Below, piece by piece: positions 58,671-64,000 of a stretch of DNA of 64,000 bases. The stretch lies in assembly GCF_001509795.1 (NCBI RefSeq), contig NZ_LLZN01000113.1, positions 62,001 through 126,000 on the forward strand, given 5' to 3'. Under the pieces are notes generated by a model, which was given only the letters and a program-made list of their open reading frames with translations, had not been told where the DNA came from and made no database searches. A program made the translations under genes and the position numbers. The first letter of the stretch is position 1; every line of letters starts with the position of its first letter. The stretch is from Streptomyces sp. NRRL WC-3605 (GTDB lineage Bacteria > Actinomycetota > Actinomycetes > Streptomycetales > Streptomycetaceae).

Positions 58671-60014
58671 TCAGCCGGTCCGGGTCCCCTCCTGCCGCTG
58701 GGCCCGCACCAGGTCGCGGAACCAGCGGTAGGACGCCTTGGGGGTGCGCCTCTGCGTGGCGAAGTCGACGTGCACCAGGCCGAAGCGGCGCGCGTAGCCC
58801 TCCGCCCACTCGAAGTTGTCGAGCAGGGACCACACGAAGTAGCCGCGCACGTCGACGCCCGCCTCCAGCGCCTCGTGCAGCGCGCGGACGTGCCCGTCGA
58901 GGTAGTCGATCCGCTCCTGGTCGTCGACACCCTCGTAGGAGCAGCCGTTCTCGGTGACGACGACCGGCGGGAGGCGGTCGCCGTAGCGGTCCCTGAAGCC
59001 GGTGAGGAGTTCGGTCAGGCCCTCCGGCACCACCGGCCAGCCGAAGTCGGTCGTCGGCACGCCCTCGATGTCCCTTACGGAGAAGGGCAGTTCGGCGGGC
59101 ATGCTGATCCCGCCGAACTCGATCTCGGTGCCCTGCGGCGCTCCCACCCGGGTCGGCGCGTAGTAGTTGACGCCGTAGAAGTCGAGCGGCTCGGCGATGA
59201 CCTTCAGGTCGGCCTCGACGTCCCCCGGCATGAGCGCCTCGATGCCGTCCGGGTAGCGGCCGAGCAGCAGCGGGTCGGCGAACAGCCGGTTCAGCAGCAG
59301 GTCGTAGAAGTCCGCCGCCTCCAGGTCCGCCTGCTCCCGCGACGCCGGCCAGGTCGGCCCGTGCGAGTTGGTGATCCCGACGTCCGTCGCGCCGGCAGCG
59401 CGCAGCGCCCGCACGGCGAGCCCGTGCGCCAGCAGCTGGTGGTGGGCGACCGGCAGGGCGTCGAACAGGAGCCGCCGGCCGGGCGCGTGCGTGCCCAGGG
59501 CGTGGCCCAGCAGTGTGTGCTCGGCCGGTTCGTTCAGGGTGATCCACTTGTCGACCCGGTCGCCGAGGCGGTCGGCGACCCGGGACACGTGCGCGGCGAA
59601 CCGGGCGGCCGTGTCCCGCTCCAGCCAGTCCAGCGCGACGGGCAGGTCCCAGTGGAAGAGCGTCGCCACCGGCCGCACGCCGGCCGCGCACAGCTCGTCC
59701 ACCAGACGGTCGTAGAAGTCCAGCCCCTGCGGTGCGTTCACCCGCGGCCAGGAGACCGAGAACCGGTACGCGTCCACGCCGAGACCGGCGAGCAGCGCCA
59801 CGTCCTCGCGGTAGCGGTGGTAGTGGTCGCAGGCCACCTCGGCCGTCGAGGCGTCCTTCACCCGCCCCGGCTCGGCCGTGAACGCGTCCCACACGGACCG
59901 CTCACGCAGATCCGCCGCGCCCTCGATCTGATGGGCCGAGGTGGACACCCCCCACAGGAAGCCGTCCGGGAAACGGGGTACCGGCCGGGTCGCACCGCGC
60001 TCGTCGATCGCCAT
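58671..60014 (-). CDS. Beta-glucosidase (GH1)
   Basis: The 447-aa enzyme has the GH1 signature FLWGVSTSAHQIEG, acid/base Glu162 in TLNEP and nucleophile Glu355 in VVTENG. It has no signal peptide, so it hydrolyses imported beta-glucosides in the cytosol. No sugar ABC genes are beside it. ATG 60014 is chosen because TTGACT-N18-GATGAT ends 7 nt upstream; it reads as a leaderless gene. Confidence 0.92.
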   Translation of the reverse strand: MAIDERGATRPVPRFPDGFLWGVSTSAHQIEGAADLRERSVWDAFTAEPGRVKDASTAEVACDHYHRYREDVALLAGLGVDAYRFSVSWPRVNAPQGLDFYDRLVDELCAAGVRPVATLFHWDLPVALDWLERDTAARFAAHVSRVADRLGDRVDKWITLNEPAEHTLLGHALGTHAPGRRLLFDALPVAHHQLLAHGLAVRALRAAGATDVGITNSHGPTWPASREQADLEAADFYDLLLNRLFADPLLLGRYPDGIEALMPGDVEADLKVIAEPLDFYGVNYYAPTRVGAPQGTEIEFGGISMPAELPFSVRDIEGVPTTDFGWPVVPEGLTELLTGFRDRYGDRLPPVVVTENGCSYEGVDDQERIDYLDGHVRALHEALEAGVDVRGYFVWSLLDNFEWAEGYARRFGLVHVDFATQRRTPKASYRWFRDLVRAQRQEGTRTG

Positions 60015-60021
60015 GCGCCGG

Positions 60022-60051
60022 ATCATCGGCACCGGCGGCGCGGTAAGTCAA
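60022..60051 (-). promoter_or_regulatory. Promoter of the GH1 gene
   Basis: On the minus strand TTGACT (60051-60046), an 18-bp spacer and GATGAT (60027-60022) precede ATG 60014 by 7 nt. This is the clearest -35/-10 pair with a leaderless start in the window. Confidence 0.6.
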
Positions 60052-60100
60052 CGCCCGCACGGAAAACGGCCGTTCCCGTGTGGGGGGTGTCCGGCACCCC

Positions 60101-60367
60101 CTAGGCGCCCTCCTTCAGCACCCGGGAGACGAGCGCGCGCTGCTCGTCGGTGAGGCGGGGGTCGGAGCAGTACACCGTCCGGCCGTCCACGGTGATCTGA
60201 TAGCTGAAGCCGTCGGGCACCCCGACGGGCGGTGTGCCCCGGCCGGACGCCAGCACGTCCTCGGCCAGGGCGTGCCACTCCTCGGCGTCCGGCCGCCCGG
60301 CGGTGTCCACCTCCGCGTGCCGCTCGATGCCCGCGAACCCGCCCGTGCGCCGTACCTGAATACGCAT
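60101..60367 (-). CDS. Emfourin-family protealysin inhibitor
   Basis: The 88-aa product begins MRIQVRRTGGFAGIERHAEVD and contains the GFSYQITVDGRTVYCSD segment typical of emfourin. Emfourin binds and inhibits the M4 protease protealysin. The gene follows the M4 protease gene by 20 bp, which strongly supports the pairing. Cytoplasmic, no signal peptide. Confidence 0.85.
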   Translation of the reverse strand: MRIQVRRTGGFAGIERHAEVDTAGRPDAEEWHALAEDVLASGRGTPPVGVPDGFSYQITVDGRTVYCSDPRLTDEQRALVSRVLKEGA

Positions 60368-60387
60368 GGGACCTGTCTATTACGCCG

Positions 60388-61458
60388 CTACGGGATCCGC
60401 ACCCCCACCTGCTCCCACGCCTTCGCCACGGCCCGGAACTCGTCACCGGCGTCACCGAAGCGCTCCCGCGCCGCCTTCACGGTGAGCGCCGCGAAGTCGG
60501 TGAACATCGCCCGGTCCGGCAGCTCGCCGCCGGTGAGGACGTCGAACCAGATCTGCCCCGCCCGCTCCCAGGCGTTCCCGCCGAGGGCGGTGGCGGCCAG
60601 GTAGAAGGCGTGGTTGGGGATGCCGGAGTTGATGTGGACGCCGCCGTTGTCCCGGCCGGTGCGGACGTAGTCGTCCATCGTGGCGGGCTGCGGGTCCTTG
60701 CCGAGGACGTCGTCGTCGTACGCGCTGCCCGGCTCCTTCATCGAGCGCAGCGCCTTGCCCGTGACGCCGGGGGCGAGCAGGCCGGCGCCGATCAGCCAGT
60801 CGGCCTCGGCGGCGGTCTGGCCGAGCGTGTACTGCTTGATCAGGGCGCCGAAGACATCGGACATCGACTCGTTCAGCGCGCCCGGCTGTCCGTAGTAGGT
60901 GAGGTTGGCCGTGTACTGGGTGACGCCGTGGGTGAGCTCGTGGCCGATGACGTCGATCGGGATGGTGAAGTCGAGGAAGATCTCCCCGTCCCCGTCGCCG
61001 AACACCATCTGCTCGCCGTTCCAGAAGGCGTTGTTGTAGTCCTCGTCGTAGTGGACGGTGGCGTCCAGCGGCAGCCCGTCGCCGTCGATGGAGTGCCGGC
61101 CGTACGCCTTCAGGAACAGCTCGAAGGTGGCGCCGAGCCCCGAGTAGGCGCGGTTGACGGTGGCGTCCCGGCCGGGGTCGTCGCCCTCGCCGCGGACCTG
61201 GGTACCGGGCAGGGCGGTTCCGTGCCCGGCGTCGTAGACCGTGCGCAGCGGCTGGTCGGACGGCGCCTTCGCGAGCGGCGCCGAGGCGAGCGCGAACTCG
61301 GTCGTCACGCGGCGCCTGCCGCGCAGCTCGCTGTCGCGGACCAGGGTCCTGCGGGCCGGGCCGGAGAGCGCGGGGTCGTCGTTGCGGGCCAGCCGGTCGA
61401 GGACGTGCGGCGGTACGACGGTGCAGAAGACGGGCTCGAAGCCCCCGTTGGTCGTCAT
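60388..61458 (-). CDS. Protealysin-like M4 metalloprotease
   Basis: The 356-aa protein has the zinc motif HELTH (173-177), the third ligand Glu197 in GALNESMSD and the late VHINSGIPNHAFY with a catalytic His. A short N-terminal prosegment holds Cys12 in FCTVVPPHVL, the cysteine-type pro-motif of protealysins. No signal peptide is seen, so it is initially intracellular. Streptomyces homologues exist. ATG 61458 is chosen; ATG 61470 is possible. It pairs with the downstream emfourin gene. Confidence 0.9.
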   Translation of the reverse strand: MTTNGGFEPVFCTVVPPHVLDRLARNDDPALSGPARRTLVRDSELRGRRRVTTEFALASAPLAKAPSDQPLRTVYDAGHGTALPGTQVRGEGDDPGRDATVNRAYSGLGATFELFLKAYGRHSIDGDGLPLDATVHYDEDYNNAFWNGEQMVFGDGDGEIFLDFTIPIDVIGHELTHGVTQYTANLTYYGQPGALNESMSDVFGALIKQYTLGQTAAEADWLIGAGLLAPGVTGKALRSMKEPGSAYDDDVLGKDPQPATMDDYVRTGRDNGGVHINSGIPNHAFYLAATALGGNAWERAGQIWFDVLTGGELPDRAMFTDFAALTVKAARERFGDAGDEFRAVAKAWEQVGVRIP

Positions 61459-61650
61459 GTGCGGCACCATCGCACTGCGTGAGGGCGGTGTCACTAGCGG
61501 CGACCATGATTGGTGAAATAAGCGGATCTGGTCACCCTGCGTGGTCGCTCTGTGTTATGGATCGGTGTCCGGATTGTGGCTTTTCGCACAAGCTCTCGGG
61601 GCTCCCGCGAGGCCGTCGGTCCCGCATACTGATATGGACCGCCGCATACC

Positions 61651-61656
61651 GGAGGG
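61651..61656 (+). promoter_or_regulatory. Shine-Dalgarno of the leuA leader peptide
   Basis: GGAGGG ends 10 nt before ATG 61667, placing the start of the leader ORF. Confidence 0.5.
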
Positions 61657-61666
61657 CTCGGCTAGC

Positions 61667-63528
<1,862 letters not shown>

Positions 63529-63548
63529 CGGTCCCCCACACGGGGAAC

Positions 63549-63587
63549 CGTGGCCCCGCCCGCCGTGCTCCGGCGGGTGGGGCCACG
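63549..63587 (+). terminator. Terminator after leuA
   Basis: A 17-nt arm (63549-63565) pairs with 63571-63587 around a 5-nt loop, with one G-T wobble. Confidence 0.85.
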
Positions 63588-63714
63588 CTCATTTCCGGCC
63601 AGGCGAACGTGCAGGTCACGGAGAGGTCTCTTCCGGGGTACTGACTCCACGTCCAAGATGTGGCTAACATCACGCAAGCGCGGCGATGTTGCCGTGGCGT
63701 TACGGAGGTGCGAC

Positions 63715-64000
63715 GTGCTGCCAGGACGGGGACGAGACGGCCGTGCCGCCAGGCTTGCGCGCCTCCTGGGCACCCGCACCGTGTGGACGGCCGCCGGCGA
63801 CGGCGAGTTCTTCTGCCCGGGGTGCGGAGGCGACCGCAACTACCAGCGGCTGACCGGACACCGCCGCTTCACCCTGCTCGGCGTCCCGGTGCTGCCGCGC
63901 GGCGAGACCGGCCCCGTCGTCGAGTGCGCCGCCTGCCGCCGCCACTTCGGCACCGACGCCCTGGACCACCCGACCACCACCCGCTTCTCCGCGATGCTCC
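63715..64000 (+). CDS. Zinc-ribbon protein (partial, probably TerB-like)
   Basis: GTG 63715 follows GGAGG by 6 nt and the frame runs off the right edge (95 codons). It has two CxxC knuckles, CPGCGGDRNYQ and CAACRRHFG, around a GVPVLPRGE stretch. The N-terminus is Arg/Gly-rich. From memory similar proteins in Streptomyces continue into a TerB-like domain, but that part is outside the window. Confidence 0.6.
   Translation, partial: MLPGRGRDGRAARLARLLGTRTVWTAAGDGEFFCPGCGGDRNYQRLTGHRRFTLLGVPVLPRGETGPVVECAACRRHFGTDALDHPTTTRFSAML

Overview
The window is about 73% G+C chromosomal DNA with the extreme third-codon G/C bias, frequent GTG starts and gene set of a Streptomyces (family Streptomycetaceae) core chromosome. 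From memory the order proA, nadD, rsfS, leuS, comEA/comEC, rpsT, lepA, hemW, hrcA-dnaJ, phoH, leuA matches the S. coelicolor region between about SCO2585 and SCO2528, read backwards. Nothing looks like a prophage, an integrative element, a CRISPR array or a biosynthetic cluster. It is mostly housekeeping DNA with a few accessory pockets.

Layout. 1-8.7 kb: the 3' end of proA, two related one-pass membrane proteins, an M48 protease, two very small membrane proteins, then nadD, an LCP-like protein, rsfS and a histidine phosphatase. Two identical tRNA-Ala(GGC) genes follow and bracket two tiny zinc-finger proteins. 8.8-12 kb: a two-gene redox module (di-heme ferric-reductase-like membrane protein plus a NuoF-like/ferredoxin fusion). 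12-24 kb: leuS behind a leucine leader peptide and terminator, a membrane protein, DegV, comEA-comEC, an arylamine N-acetyltransferase, holA, an NTF2-like protein and rpsT. 24-34 kb: lepA, an acyl-CoA ligase behind a palindrome, a response regulator divergent from a SpoIIE-type phosphatase, hemW, a DUF3097 protein and an MBL hydrolase. 34-43.7 kb: CIRCE-hrcA-dnaJ, nitronate monooxygenase-rsmE, a lipoprotein, a tricorn-type protease, a HIT protein and RNase Z. 43.7-49 kb is accessory: an MFS pump, an IclR regulator divergent from a KdgD-type dehydratase, a PfkB kinase and a VOC protein. 49-56.5 kb: a cytidine-deaminase-like protein without zinc ligands, an XRE regulator/MFS pair around a perfect palindrome, then the coupled phoH-ybeY-CBS-MmcQ string, and era. 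56.5-64 kb: an orphan PII protein, a second XRE regulator, an epimerase, a GH1 glucosidase, a protealysin-type M4 protease with its emfourin inhibitor, leuA behind its own leucine leader peptide, and the start of a zinc-ribbon protein.

How the parts work together. Leucine metabolism is controlled at both ends: leuS (charging) and leuA (synthesis) each have a short leader ORF with a run of Leu codons followed by RNA hairpins. Ribosome and protein quality functions cluster here (rsfS, lepA, rpsT, era, ybeY, hrcA, dnaJ, tricorn). Many genes appear to start leaderless: a TANNNT hexamer lies 6-8 nt before the start codon and there is no Shine-Dalgarno sequence. The least ordinary items are the redox module with an altered iron-sulfur motif, the cytidine-deaminase-like protein without a metal site, the degenerate LCP protein, the orphan PII gene, the 30-bp operator-like repeat array after degV and the protealysin-emfourin pair.
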